From Muscardinus avellanarius (lineage: Eukaryota > Chordata > Mammalia > Rodentia > Gliridae): a stretch of 64,000 bases of DNA. Shown piece by piece: positions 23,514 through 33,260 of this stretch. Position 1 is the first letter of the stretch. Every line of letters starts with the position of its first letter. Below the pieces are notes generated by a model. It worked only from the letters and a program-made list of their open reading frames with translations, ran no database searches and had not been told where the DNA came from. The DNA is taken from assembly GCA_963383645.1 (NCBI GenBank), contig OY726569.1, positions 76,416,135 through 76,480,134 on the forward strand, given 5' to 3'. The translations under genes and the position numbers were made by a program.

Positions 23514-23557
23514 GCAGATGTATGACTACAGTGCACCAGTAAAAAAGAATTAAAAAG
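23514..23557 (+). mobile_element. 44-bp L1-tail-only insertion with 16-bp target-site duplication
   Basis: The insert holds only the last part of the shared L1-type 3' end ('atgtatgactacagtgcacc' plus A-rich tail). It is flanked by a perfect direct repeat, 'aagaggagtgatttca', at 23498-23513 and 23558-23573. It is an extreme 5' truncation of L1-style target-primed insertion. Confidence 0.88.
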
Positions 23558-23589
23558 AAGAGGAGTGATTTCATATCGGGGCATGGCCT

Positions 23590-23866
23590 TATCTGAACTG
23601 TTTTCTTCACCAAGCCTCCTTTCCTCTCCCCCTCCTCCAGGTTCCTCCCTCTATTCTATTAGTCTCTCTCCTCATCTGTCTGAAGTCCCTTTTGTTTCCT
23701 ATTTTCTCTCTAGCTTTCACATGTGAGAGAAAACACATGTACAGGGATGGGGAGGGGAGAAGGGGGGATCCTGAGTGAAACACACCAAGTGCTGTGCACA
23801 TGTATGTTTGTATTACTTTGAATCTCACTATGACTTATAATTACAATGCACCAGTAAAAGTATATT
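23590..23866 (+). mobile_element. L1 3' end with 5' inversion
   Basis: Left part 23590-23738 is L1 3'UTR sequence in minus orientation ('agctttcacatgtgagagaa'). The right part continues in plus orientation from the polypurine region to 'attacaatgcaccagtaaaa'. Head-to-head halves of one 3'UTR are the signature of twin-primed insertion. Exact borders are uncertain. Confidence 0.65.
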
Positions 23867-23934
23867 TATAAAAGATTAGTGTCTTAGTGCATTTTCTGCT
23901 GCTATAACAGAATGCCACAGACTGGGTAATTTAT

Positions 23935-24830
23935 TTATTTTTAATTTATTTTTATTGGTGCATTGTAATCATATATCACATTGGAATACAAGACTTGAGA
24001 GGATATACAAGCACACATCATCCAATTAGCCCTCATCCAGCCCCCATCGCATTCCCTCCCCCTCCCTCGATCCCATGCTTGTTTGGTGATTAACTTTGAT
24101 ACATTTGTTTATGTACCTCCTGTGTTTTAAAGAGGCTCCATCCTCCTCTATTCCATACCCTCTGATTGGTCACCTTAATTGCTTCACTATAGGGCCCTTT
24201 CTATAGCTCGACCACTTCCTGTTGCCCCTTTCCTCCTAGTTATTGCTGATTAGGGGAAGCACCTGGTTTTTATTTTCTGTGATATTTCTCTGTGCCTGCT
24301 GCGTTGCAAGTACCGATCCCACTCTTGATGGGCCCCAGTAGTGGCCTGGCTACCCGGTGGACTGATCCAGACCTCGTTGGCTCAAGCAGCAACCTTGCCT
24401 CATGGGAGGCCCTGATTCTGGCCTCACTGGCCCCCACACTGGCCTAACCCCTTGGCTGGCTCCGATCCTGGCCTCGGTGCCCCCAGCACCGGCCTAGCCT
24501 CAAGGCAGGCTCCATCCCAGCCTCGCTTACCCTGGCACCGGCCTAACCCCTTGTCAGACTCCTCTCCTGGCCTCGGAGGCCACAGCATTGGCCTAGCCTT
24601 ACGGCAGGTTCTGATCCCGGCCTCGCTGGCCTCAGTAGCGGCCTTGCCTCACGGAAGGCTCCGATGTCAGCCGCTGGCCCCAGCACCGGCCTAATTCCTC
24701 GGCAGGCTCCGATCACGGCCTCGGAGGCCCCGGCTCCAGCCTTGCCTCACGGCAGGCTCCGATCCTGGCCTTGCTGGCCCCGGCACCGGCCTAACCCCTC
24801 GGCAGGCTCCGATCCCAGCCTTGGAGGCCC
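23935..24830 (-). mobile_element. SVA-like composite retroelement: 5' GC-rich VNTR plus shared L1-type 3' tail
   Basis: The insert is bounded by a perfect 17-bp target-site duplication, 'cagactgggtaatttat', at 23918-23934 and 24831-24847. On the minus strand it starts with about ten 50-bp GC-rich tandem units (24325-24830). It continues through about 220 bp of non-repeated DNA and ends with a polypurine stretch, 'gattacaatgcaccaataaa' and an A-rich tail. No ORF1 or ORF2 sequence is present, so an L1 must have mobilised it. The plan recalls primate SVA (VNTR, unique 3' part, poly-A), but the sequences differ. It could instead be a 5' transduction of a local minisatellite. Confidence 0.75.
24325..24830 (-). 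repeat. VNTR of about ten 50-bp GC-rich units
   Basis: On the plus strand units read roughly 'ggcaggctccgatcccggcc', 'tcgctggccccagcaccggc', 'ctaacccctc'. Two variants tend to alternate ('cctaacccctc' and 'ccttgcctcac'), giving a dimer period near 100 bp. CpGs are partly decayed to TG/CA. Open frames across it (for example 24452-24694) result from the period and are not genes. Confidence 0.85.
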
Positions 24831-24952
24831 CAGACTGGGTAATTTATAAACAACAGAAACCTCGTGGTTCTGAAGGCTTAGCCCACAAGCATGTGCCAGC
24901 AATTGGTGAGGGTCTTCATGCTGCATCATAAGATGGTAGAGGGTCAAGTGGG

Positions 24953-24956
<4 letters not shown>

Positions 24957-24985
<29 letters not shown>
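24957..24985. repeat. (GA)n microsatellite
   Basis: About 14 GA units inside the MaLR LTR, in the region where such LTRs normally carry a CT-rich stretch. Confidence 0.9.
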
Positions 24986-24988
<3 letters not shown>

Positions 24989-25195
24989 GAGAAGAGAGAG
25001 AGAAGGTGGGAGCTGGACTTGTCCCTCTACCCTCTCCTCCCTCTACCAGGAGCCCAGTCCTGGGGTAACAGCATTCATCCATTCTTGAGGGCAGATGGCT
25101 CATGACTAATCTCTTAAAGGTCCTAAGTCTTAAGACCATCACAATGGCAATTAAGTTTCAACCTGAGCTTTGGAGGAAACAGTCCAACCACACAA

Positions 25196-25613
25196 TTAGA
25201 TCTCTTTGGATTCTTAAACCTAAATTAATTTACTTAAGGGGAGAAAGCAATTAAGTGTGAAACAACTTTTGTCTGAAATAGGGCTTGAGATTCAACTTGG
25301 AAGAGAAAGGAGAGGAGAGAAACTTGTGGTCAGGTCAACTAGCTCCTTGTTTGAGATAAGCCCTGTTCTTTCCATCATCTCTCCCATCTCCTTCACCTGT
25401 ACCTATGTGTAGTGGATCACATTTGTAAGTTGTTTCTGCTGCTTTTACTCAGAGAAATGCCTGGGGTTTCCCAGGTGAGCTGTGACCCAGCAGTAGCCGG
25501 TTAGACATTGGAGACCATCCAGCATCTCACTGTCTTCCTCATTTTAATAGGACCCGAAGCAGCTTATGTTACTGAAGAACGCTCATCCTCTCCTTGCTTG
25601 AGGGAAGGTGAAG

Positions 25614-25614
<1 letters not shown>
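25196..25614. other. Unique sequence, no gene seen
   Basis: No named repeat or gene is recognised. Confidence 0.4.

Positions 25615-25615
<1 letters not shown>

Positions 25616-25662
<47 letters not shown>
25616..25662. repeat. (TA)n microsatellite
   Basis: More than 20 TA units; such tracts are prone to cruciform formation and length change. Confidence 0.95.
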
Positions 25663-25664
<2 letters not shown>

Positions 25665-25694
25665 GGGCGTTCCTTCTTGTCCCTAAACTCATGT

Positions 25695-26312
25695 TTAAGC
25701 TTCAAAATCTAATACCTCAGAATATGACTATTTGCTGATAGAGCTTTTAAAGATATGATTAAGTAAAAATAAATCCGTTGGAGTGGCCCTAATCTAATCT
25801 TACTACTGTTCCTTTTTTTAAAATTTGGGCTAGCTATGGTGGTGCATGTCTATAATCTCAGTACTTGGAAGGATGAGACAGGAGGGTCTCAGGTTTGAGG
25901 CCAGACTCAGAAACTTATCAAGGTCCTCAGCCACTTAGTGAGATCTTGTTTCAAAATAAAGAATACAATGGGTTGAGGGTATAGCTTGGAGGTAGAATAA
26001 CCCTGGACTTGATCCCCAGCAGTAAAGAGGAAGAGGAGAAGGAGGAGGAGAAGGGAAAGGAGGAGGAAGGAGGAGGGATAATTTGGATATAGAGACACCA
26101 GGGATGTGTAGGTACAAAGTAAATAAAGACCATGTTAGAACACAAGAGAAGGTGGTCTAGTAGGCCAAGTAGAGGCCTTGGAGAAGACAAACCTGCTGAC
26201 ATCTTGATTTTAGACTCCTGACACTTAAAAGTTTAAAAAAATAAATGTCTGTCATTTATGCCACCCGACCTGTTGTGTTTTGTTCTGGCACCTGTAGCAA
26301 ACTAACATAGAT
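25695..26312 (+). mobile_element. MaLR LTR (MLT1-like), split by a SINE
   Basis: Plus-strand order 'ctaatacctcagaatatgac', 'gttggagtggccctaatcta', then after the SINE 'tttggatatagagacaccag', 'cctgctgacatcttgatttt' and 'agcaaactaacata' matches an MLT1-type LTR. A B1-dID SINE at 25828-26027 divides it. Confidence 0.6.
25828..26027 (+). mobile_element. B1-dID SINE (plus) with GA-rich tail
   Basis: It reads 'ggtggtgcatgtctataatc', 'aatcccag'-like decay, and 'gtatagcttggaggtagaat'. Its tail has been replaced by a purine repeat (GGA/GAA) at about 26028-26080. Confidence 0.85.
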
Positions 26313-26999
26313 GCAACCAAACTGGTCTAAGCAGGTCTTTTCTCAGGATTCTTGCTTTGGTGCTATGGCCGACATGTATGTGGGTATGAAGCTGGGTGCT
26401 GCTTATAACATGGGAGGCAAAGAAGGGGCCTGAAAACAAATATAAAACCAGATGGAAAGGAGCTAAGTCAAACCAGTCCCAAGGCCTGGCCTGGCCTACT
26501 CCTTCCAGTTATGTAAGCCAAGAATTCTCTTTGTTGCTGGTTGAGATTCCATTAGCAGCAACCTAAAGGCCCCAAGTGATAAAATGGCTTATGGTTTGTG
26601 CTCAAGATGAAGAAGATGTCCTCAAGAAATTTTACTAAATAGACCTCTTTGTTGTATAAGTCTAGGCTCCTCTGAAGGCATAAGTTTTATTGCCCAAGAA
26701 AGGAAGGAAAATGAATCCTTTGTGGTTTGAGAGTTGGAAAGAAAATTAGTCTGATTTCAAGCATGGATGTGCAGTGTGGAGCATCAGGGCTGGGGGGATA
26801 GCAAGCCTTAGGAATATGCTAGAGGTTGAGTCCAGGTCCACTTGGAGGCAGCATTTCTGGGCTGCAGAGTGTGAGATGACTGGCCAAGCAGATGCATGAA
26901 AGAATTGGGTAGTTGGGAGACAACCAAGGCTGGGGTAAAAGTGCAGAGTGGCCCAGGAAGGAGCCTTTTGGGCCCACTGAAGGGGCTTTTCTGTATCTG
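26313..26999. other. Unique sequence, no gene seen
   Basis: No gene or named repeat is recognised. Confidence 0.4.
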
Positions 27000-27140
27000 T
27001 ATCAGCCATGCAGAGTGAAGGGCCAGTGGGCTTGCTAAAATGCAGATTCGCAGGGTATGCACCAAAGTTGCAGAATCAGAACCCCCAGGTGTACAGCCTG
27101 GGGACAAGCATTTCTAGAAGTTTTCCAGCTGAGACTTAGG
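27000..27140 (+). mobile_element. MER5-like DNA transposon fragment
   Basis: The segment 'cttgctaaaatgcagattcg' ... 'gcagaatcagaacccccagg' fits the MER5A family of old hAT-type elements, decayed. Confidence 0.5.
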
Positions 27141-27164
27141 TGACTGCCATTTGATAACATATGC

Positions 27165-27697
27165 TTTAAAGAGTGTAGGCAATTTGCAATCATCAAATTA
27201 TGGAACCAGCCTAGGTGTCTATCAACAGATGAATGTACTATGAAATCATGGCATATACACACAATGGAATTCTACTTAACCATAAAGAAGAACAAAATTC
27301 TATCATTTGCAGGAAAATGGACGGAGCTAGAGAATATTAGGCTGAGACCAGCCAGTTACAGAAAGGGAGGGGTCATATGTTTTCTCTCATGAGTAGAAGC
27401 TAGGGAGAAATCAGGATACAAGAGGGGCTTCAGATAAAGGAGGAGCCCCAGTGGAGCGATGGGGATGTTGAGAGGGAGGTGGGGTGGGGGAAGGGAGACT
27501 TGATGAAGGAAACATTTCAATCGATGCTATGTACATAGGTGAAATTATCAATGCCAATCTCAATATCATATTGGGGAGGGGGAGAGAGTAAGGGGATCTG
27601 GAGGGAAGCTCACCAAGTGCTGTGGGCATTATGTGCCTATCATGCTAAACTTCATTATGATGTGTGAATGACACCAACAAAAGTAAAAATTTTTTAA
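27165..27697 (+). mobile_element. L1 3' end including the last part of ORF2 (plus)
   Basis: It starts in the conserved ORF2 3' region ('ctaggtgtctatcaacagat', 'acacaatggaattctactta'). It passes through 'tcatatgttttctctcatga', a polypurine stretch and a degraded version of the shared tail ('gatgtgtgaatgacaccaac'). Confidence 0.85.
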
Positions 27698-28384
27698 AAA
27701 GTGTGCAGAGAGTTAAGCCAGGGGAGTTAATTTCCCAGATAGGAAGGAGCATGGCTGAAGACAGGTGGCCAGAAAGCCCAGGGTCAGGATTCCATCTGAT
27801 CCAGAAACAGGATGCCGGGGGTCATTCATCACTCTGGGGCTAGTGGTTGGTGAAAGATCCTGGGTCGGGACGGTTCTTAAAATACTTTAGAGTTCAGGAC
27901 TAATGCTTCCAACACAAGGACCACCTTTAGTGTTGCCAGTGACCTTAGATCCTTCTCCTAACTCATCAGAATGCCCTGCCAGCTTTCAGGGTATGGAGAT
28001 GGGGAGTGATGTCTATGGGCCCCAACACTGACAGAGCTCCCCAGGCCTTGGTCACATGGGCAATTTGACAGATCTCCTCACAGAGAGTGCCAACCAATGT
28101 CACACATGCTTGTCTTCTGCCACTTGGTAGAGAGGAAAGATTTTTACCATCACTGTTTACAAATGAACTGAGTCATCTGACTTCTCCAGGGTCAGGCAAG
28201 AGGGAGTTTAGGGAGATGAAGTGAACTTGGTTTTCTCTCCCAGGGTTAGACATCGCATCTGGGCTGCTGACCCTCATATGGCCACCTACTTTTTCTATCA
28301 TAACTTAAGTCCTGATTGTTCTTCATCTGAAAAAGCAATGAATATAAAATAATAGCAAAAAATTGCAATGGGCCATTAGCAAGA
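27698..28384. other. Unique sequence, no gene seen
   Basis: No gene or named repeat is recognised. Confidence 0.4.
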
Positions 28385-28510
28385 ATATGGGGCTAGAATT
28401 GGGAACACTAAATTCCATTTAGCTGTCATCTTTCCACAGTGCAACCTTGGGTCACTTCGTGATTATCTCTGGACCTATTTCCTCATCTGCAAAAATAGGT
28501 AGCTATAACT
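28385..28510 (+). mobile_element. MIR fragment
   Basis: The order 'gcaaccttgggtcacttcgt' then 'atttcctcatctgcaaaaat' matches the MIR core. Confidence 0.6.
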
Positions 28511-29776
28511 TACTGCTAAGGTTGCCATCTCTAGGACTTCTCATTTTAGTGTGGGTGTCTTCTTGTCAACGTAGGCATCTGTAATATAAAGTTGACTTGG
28601 AAAAAATCCTTTAATCCTTGTGTTTTTATAATAGTGGTTCTTAGATTTTTCAGTTTATTTTATTTGAAAAGTGCTTCTCATATTTACCATTGCAGTGAAA
28701 TTAAAGGCTGCTCATACCATATACAGGCTTGTTTATCCTCACTACAGTATGTCAGTGGCTAAACCCTGACCCAGTGATTAGTCAATAGCTTCCTTCCCAT
28801 AGTTTTTGCTTGTTTTGATACCCCTTCCCAGAAAATGTAAATGCATCATTATTGGGATACGAATTTTATGGCTTCATGGAAATTTTTTACTTCATTAGTT
28901 GAAAGGAAAGAGATGAAAAAGAGATGTAATTCACCCCCATTATTTCATGTTCTCATTTGAGTTGATACACTAGTTTAAAAAATTCCCCTACTTAAAAATA
29001 CTCCCTCAGTATAAATATTTATGCGTGTATATTTTCTCAAACCTCAATCTTTTTCCATTCCATGAAATAGTTCTCATTCCTATTATGCAATTCTGTGAGA
29101 CAATCTATCGTCTTCAAACTCAACCATTCTAGTAATTTCTGTGGGAATTACTTTATAATTTTTATTTCAGTCCACTAACTTATTTTTTAGGAATAGCATA
29201 ATTTCATTGCATCCTATGATATACATTTAGAAGAAAAGCAAATGCAATGTATGGTAAACACAGGGAGTTAAGTTACTATGAAAAAGGTTGTTTAAAATAC
29301 ATCTGATGGTTCAAAACAGCTGCAGTTTCTAGGCAGGTGCATTTAAAATATTCAACTTTGCTTCTCAATGTTTAGAGAATTTTTTTCTTTTTTTCTAAGA
29401 AAGTGATGTTTTCAACTAAACCATATACAATCTGCTGGGGTAAAGAGAAAAGGGACAGGGCCCCACATTTTTGTGGTTATGCACCTGCAGGGGCTTCTTG
29501 AGGAATCTGGATAAGGAGCAACTTTCCCACAGCTCTTGGTATAGACTCAGCCTCCAAAGATGTGTGTACATCTCCAGAATAAGTGCCTTGGGAGGGGGCG
29601 CTCAGAGCAGGTCCTCTTATCCTTGCTGTCTCCAGCAGGAGTATTCAGACTCTAGAGTGTATCAGAATGACCTGACTTACACAAAAAACTTCTTATAGTG
29701 TGGATTTTTAGCTCTCATTTCCAGCAGGTATCTTATAGGGATGAGAAAGTTTCATTTAAACCTGTATGTCAACAAA

Positions 29777-29780
<4 letters not shown>
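28511..29780. other. AT-rich unique sequence, no gene seen
   Basis: No gene is recognised. A very short MER5-like end may lie at 29640-29680 ('gagtgtatcagaatgacctg'). Confidence 0.4.

Positions 29781-29823
<43 letters not shown>
29781..29823. repeat. (TG)n microsatellite
   Basis: About 21 uninterrupted TG units. Confidence 0.95.
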
Positions 29824-29825
<2 letters not shown>

Positions 29826-30025
29826 TTAATGGACAGATAAGTAGGAATACTCTAAGCAGCAATGCCTATTCCAGGAGTAGTCTGAGGGCCTCTAGAGGCT
29901 CCTATCTAAGTCCCACATGTGTCTGTTGGGAGTGGATGTTACTACATGCAGTTTCAACTCTATCTCTAATCAACATTAGAGGATGTGTTAATCATCTTAA
30001 AACCCACATTAGAAATAACTTTTCA

Positions 30026-30184
30026 AAGTCAACTACTAAGCCAAACATGAGAAGGAGGGAGAGGGGAAAGGATGGGGTGGCACTTGAGTAAGGGCTAAAT
30101 GAGTGAGGTGTGCATGTACGCCTCTACCATCTTGTACTTCATTAAGATGTATGACAATAATACAGCAGTAAAAAAATTTAAAAA
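30026..30184 (+). mobile_element. 159-bp insertion consisting only of the shared L1-type 3' tail
   Basis: It runs from 'aagtcaactactaagccaaa' through the polypurine stretch to 'acagcagtaaaaaaattt'. It is flanked by a perfect 15-bp duplication, 'agaaataacttttca', at 30011-30025 and 30185-30199. Its start nearly coincides with the start of the segment shared by the HAL1-like and VNTR elements. Confidence 0.88.
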
Positions 30185-30219
30185 AGAAATAACTTTTCAT
30201 TGGTAAAATTGGTGGGGTT

Positions 30220-30235
30220 CAGCCAGGCACGGTGG

Positions 30236-30278
<43 letters not shown>
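30220..30278 (+). repeat. SINE head fragment running into (TG)n
   Basis: A B1-like start, 'agccaggcacggtggcatgt', breaks directly into about 20 TG units. No rest of the SINE follows, so the microsatellite appears to have grown at a TG within a truncated head. Confidence 0.8.
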
Positions 30279-30281
<3 letters not shown>

Positions 30282-31179
30282 ACTGGCTGCCAAGCAGGTG
30301 TAACACATAGGATGCCAGGGGCATCCTGATAGGGAACAGAGAAAAGAAGAGAGCTTGTCAGCGTATGATGACAGGAGGGAAGCAGGAAGCTACAGCAGTC
30401 AGCCCAGGAAACCACTGTCCCTGGCCATACCCCTAGAGATCTTTCCCTAGCAACCAAGTGCTGCTTCCAACATGGCTGCCTTGCCTACCACTTGAGGTCT
30501 GAGGGACATTTTCAATCCAAATGATAGCATCTACCCTTGCATAAACTCATTATTTTGTGCTAGGCCTAGGCAAGTCCACATGATTGCTAATTCAGATACA
30601 GATATCTGAGATTCTTTCTTCATAGGATTGAGAAGAAGAGGAGCCGGAGGCACTGACTGCGCTGTGTTAATGACTTATATACCCAGGGCAGCTCAGGGTA
30701 TTACCATCCAGACCAATGACCTAACTCAAGGAGTTGCTTGGTTGCTGTAATGTTCATGATTGGATTTAGAATCATTATATTTCTTACAAACAATGAGAGC
30801 TGTAATGTTAACAGTATGGGAAAGATGGGAGGAACCCTTCTGACTCAACAGGTGATAGGGGGTGGCTGTGAGGATGCTGTTTGGGTGTGTATGATGGAGC
30901 TGAGGTCACCTGAAGAGAAAGAGGTAAGAAAGACTTTATTTCAAAAAGAGGCCAGAATGGAGAGAAATAGGAATAAGAAAGTATTTAAAGTCAGTAGAAA
31001 AGAGCTATAAAAAAAATCCCTTTCTTATAATTTATTCTTGCAAAAAAAAATCTACTTGGGGCAGCCATCCTTAGAATGACCATTTCTGGTTTGGGTATTT
31101 TAAATGCTAACTGCCTGCTCATGTGTATATTAAACTTAATGGGAACACTTATATCTTGCTGGAATTCAGGTTAAAATAC
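30279..31179. other. Unique sequence, no gene seen
   Basis: The 90-codon frame at 30738-31010 has no known domain. No repeat is recognised. Confidence 0.4.
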
Positions 31180-31420
31180 ATCAGTTCCTAGGCAGTGATT
31201 TCTTTGGATATGCCCCCCAAAGCACAGACATCAAAAGTAAAAAATAGACAAATTACATTGCATTGCACTGAAAAGCTTTGGCCCAGGAAAGGCAATAAAC
31301 AACTGAGTAGAGAAAAAAATTGCAGAACATATATATATAATAAGGAGCTGATATCTGAAATATATAGAGAAGTCAACTCAATAGAAAGAAAAAAAGCCCA
31401 ATTTAAAAATAGATTAAGTA

Positions 31421-31585
31421 GGGCCAGGCATGGGGGTGCATGCCTATAATCCCATCTACTCAGGAACCAGAGGCAGGAGGATCCCAAGTTTGAAGACAGT
31501 ATGGATAATTTAAACAATAGGAGAGGGCCTAAGAATGTAGCTCAGTGGTAGAGCGTCTCTGGGTTCAATCCCAGTACCACAGAAC
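31421..31585 (+). mobile_element. B1-dID SINE (plus)
   Basis: It carries 'gggccaggcatgggggtgca' and a well-kept tRNA-like part, 'gtagctcagtggtagagcgt'. The middle is shortened. Confidence 0.85.
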
Positions 31586-31592
31586 CAAAACA

Positions 31593-31676
31593 AGATAGGG
31601 CGTGTGGTCAATAGAAGCACTTGCTCAGCATGTGTGAGGTCCAGGCTTTAATCTGAGCACTACCAACAAACAAATT
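31593..31676 (+). mobile_element. ID-type SINE (plus)
   Basis: A tRNA-like unit without a B1 head: 'agcacttgctcagcatgtgt', 'gaggtccaggctttaatctg', then an A-rich end. Confidence 0.6.
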
Positions 31677-31772
31677 TCTCAAAAGAAGACATGCAAATGG
31701 TCATCATAATATAAAAAATGCTCAACATCACTAATCATCAGGGATATGTAAATCAATACCCTAATGAGAGCA

Positions 31773-31982
31773 AGCCATAATGGCACATGCTTGTAATCCC
31801 AGTGCTTGGGAGACAGGAGGGTTGTGGGTTCTGTGGGTTTGTGGTCAGCCTCAGATACTTAGTGGGGCTCTCTGCAACTCAGTGAGTCCCTATTTCAAAA
31901 TAAAGAATAAAAAGTAAGGCTGGGGGTATAGCTCAGAGGTAGAAGGCCTCTGGGTTCCACCCCTAGTACTGTAAAAAAAAAG
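31773..31982 (+). mobile_element. B1-dID SINE (plus)
   Basis: Head 'agccataatggcacatgctt', tail 'gtatagctcagaggtagaag', poly-A end. Confidence 0.88.
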
Positions 31983-32308
31983 AACTTCAATGTTTATGTT
32001 ATTAGCTAAAATAAAAGTTTCAATAAAGAACAGAAAATAATTAAAATAAAACCTTAATAAGATATCACCTCACTTCAGTGGGAATGGCTATTGTCAAATC
32101 AACAAAAGATAACAAGTATTAGTACTAGCAAGGATATGGAGAAAAGGGAGCCTACCTATACTGTTGGTGGGGATGTAAGTTGGCATCATCATTATGAAAG
32201 ACAGTATAGAAGTTCTTCCAAAAAAAAAAAATAAAAATAAAACCACTCTATGGCCAATTAATCTCTCTTCTGAGTATATACCCAAAGGAAATGAAATCAG
32301 TATTTCAA

Positions 32309-32510
32309 GTCAGGTGTGGGGGTGCACATCTGTAAGCTCAGTACTTGGAAAGCCACAACAGGAGGATCACAGGTTTGAGACTAGCCTCAGCAATAAAATG
32401 AGACTCTCGGCAACCCATGAGACCCTGTTTTGAAACAAAAAAATATAAAAAAGGCTAGGGGTGTAGCTTGGAGGTGAAATGTCTCTGGGTTCCATCACTG
32501 GTTGAAAGAA
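32309..32510 (+). mobile_element. B1-dID SINE (plus)
   Basis: Head 'gtcaggtgtgggggtgcaca', tail 'gtgtagcttggaggtgaaat', followed by an AAAG-rich tail that served as target for the next SINE. Confidence 0.88.
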
Positions 32511-32540
32511 AGAAAAGAAAGGAAGAAAAAAGGAAAAGAA

Positions 32541-32728
32541 GCCGGGCGTGGTAGCGCACACTTGTAATCCCAGCATTTGGGAGGTTGAGATCAGAGGATC
32601 ACAGTTCGCTGACAGCCTCAGCTTAGTGAGACCCGGTTTCAAAATAAAGAATACAAAATAGGGCAGGGGGTGTAACTCGGAGGTAGAATGCCCCTGGGTT
32701 CCATCCCCAGACCCACAAAAAAAAAAAA
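32541..32728 (+). mobile_element. B1-dID SINE inserted in the tail of the previous SINE
   Basis: It is flanked by a 17-bp duplication, 'agaaaaaaggaaaagaa', at 32524-32540 and 32729-32745. It has head 'gccgggcgtggtagcgcaca' and tail 'gtgtaactcggaggtagaat'. Confidence 0.9.
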
Positions 32729-33117
32729 AGAAAAAAGGAAAAGAAAGTCAAAAAGACATCTGTGTGCATACATTTTACAGCATTATTCATAACAGCCAAG
32801 ACATGAAAACAATTTAATGTCCATCAGCATGGATGACATAATACCAAGTGAAATAAGCCAGGCATAGAAATATGAACACTGAATGATCTCACTTATATGT
32901 GGACCTTGAGAATGTCAAACTCACAGAAAGTTGGATAGTGTTACCAAAGGCTAAGGAGTAAGGCATTAGGGTGGTGTTGGTAAAAAGGTACTAAGTTCTA
33001 GTTATTCAAGATACAATTTTTTTTTTAAAAAAAAGGAACTACTTCCTGATGCTCTAGCTGGATGCCTCTTAGGAGAGACTAGAAGAGTAATTTTTATTGG
33101 AGAAAGACAAAATTATT

Positions 33118-33260
33118 TGCCGAAGACCAGCTCCAGCCAATTCAGGGTTTCTCGAAGGTGGTGAGGAGTCGGCGACTTGAGGGAACGAGAGGCAGCCTTT
33201 TTTTGGAGGTGTGACTGTGCCGTACAAAGTCAATGCTTTATTTTTATATGCTTTTACACA
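33118..33260 (-). mobile_element. Possible LTR 3' end (R/U5-like, minus)
   Basis: On the minus strand an AATAAA signal (about 33240-33245) is followed by CG-containing pyrimidine-rich sequence ending 'ctggtcttcggca'. This resembles the R/U5 part of a retroviral LTR. I could not locate the matching TG start or a target-site duplication, so the full extent is unknown; it may reach into the AT-rich DNA to the right. Confidence 0.35.

Larger units (their letters stand above)
23879..25195 (-). mobile_element. MaLR-type LTR, split by the VNTR retroelement
   Basis: It begins 'gtgtcttagtgcattttctg' and has 'cagactgggtaatttataaa', then 'gaaggcttagcccacaagca', typical of a MaLR LTR on the minus strand. 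It resumes at 24831 after the insertion and ends near 'aacagtccaaccacac'. A (GA)n tract lies inside the LTR at 24957-24985. Confidence 0.6.
31180..33020 (+). mobile_element. Old L1 (ORF2 3' region, plus), interrupted by four SINEs and an ID element
   Basis: Recognisable ORF2-derived DNA occurs between insertions: 'ctcaaaagaagacatgcaaa', 'tgctcaacatcactaatcat', 'tgttggtggggatgtaagtt', 'acagcattattcataacagc' and 'atgatctcacttatatgtgg'. Order and strand are consistent, so this is one old, decayed L1 copy. The five younger insertions support its age. Confidence 0.85.

Noticed and set aside
24325..24830. Possible CRISPR-like array because of regularly spaced repeats
   Set aside because: Units are contiguous without unique spacers, the genome is mammalian, and the block lies inside a retroinsertion.
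24452..24849. Plus-strand open frames across the VNTR
   Set aside because: They follow from a stop-poor tandem unit. The peptide repeats mirror the DNA repeat and there is no start context or known domain.
31520..31580. A tRNA gene with 'ggtagagcg' and 'ggttcaatccc'
   Set aside because: These are the A- and B-box-like parts of the SINE's ID tail; no complete cloverleaf is present.
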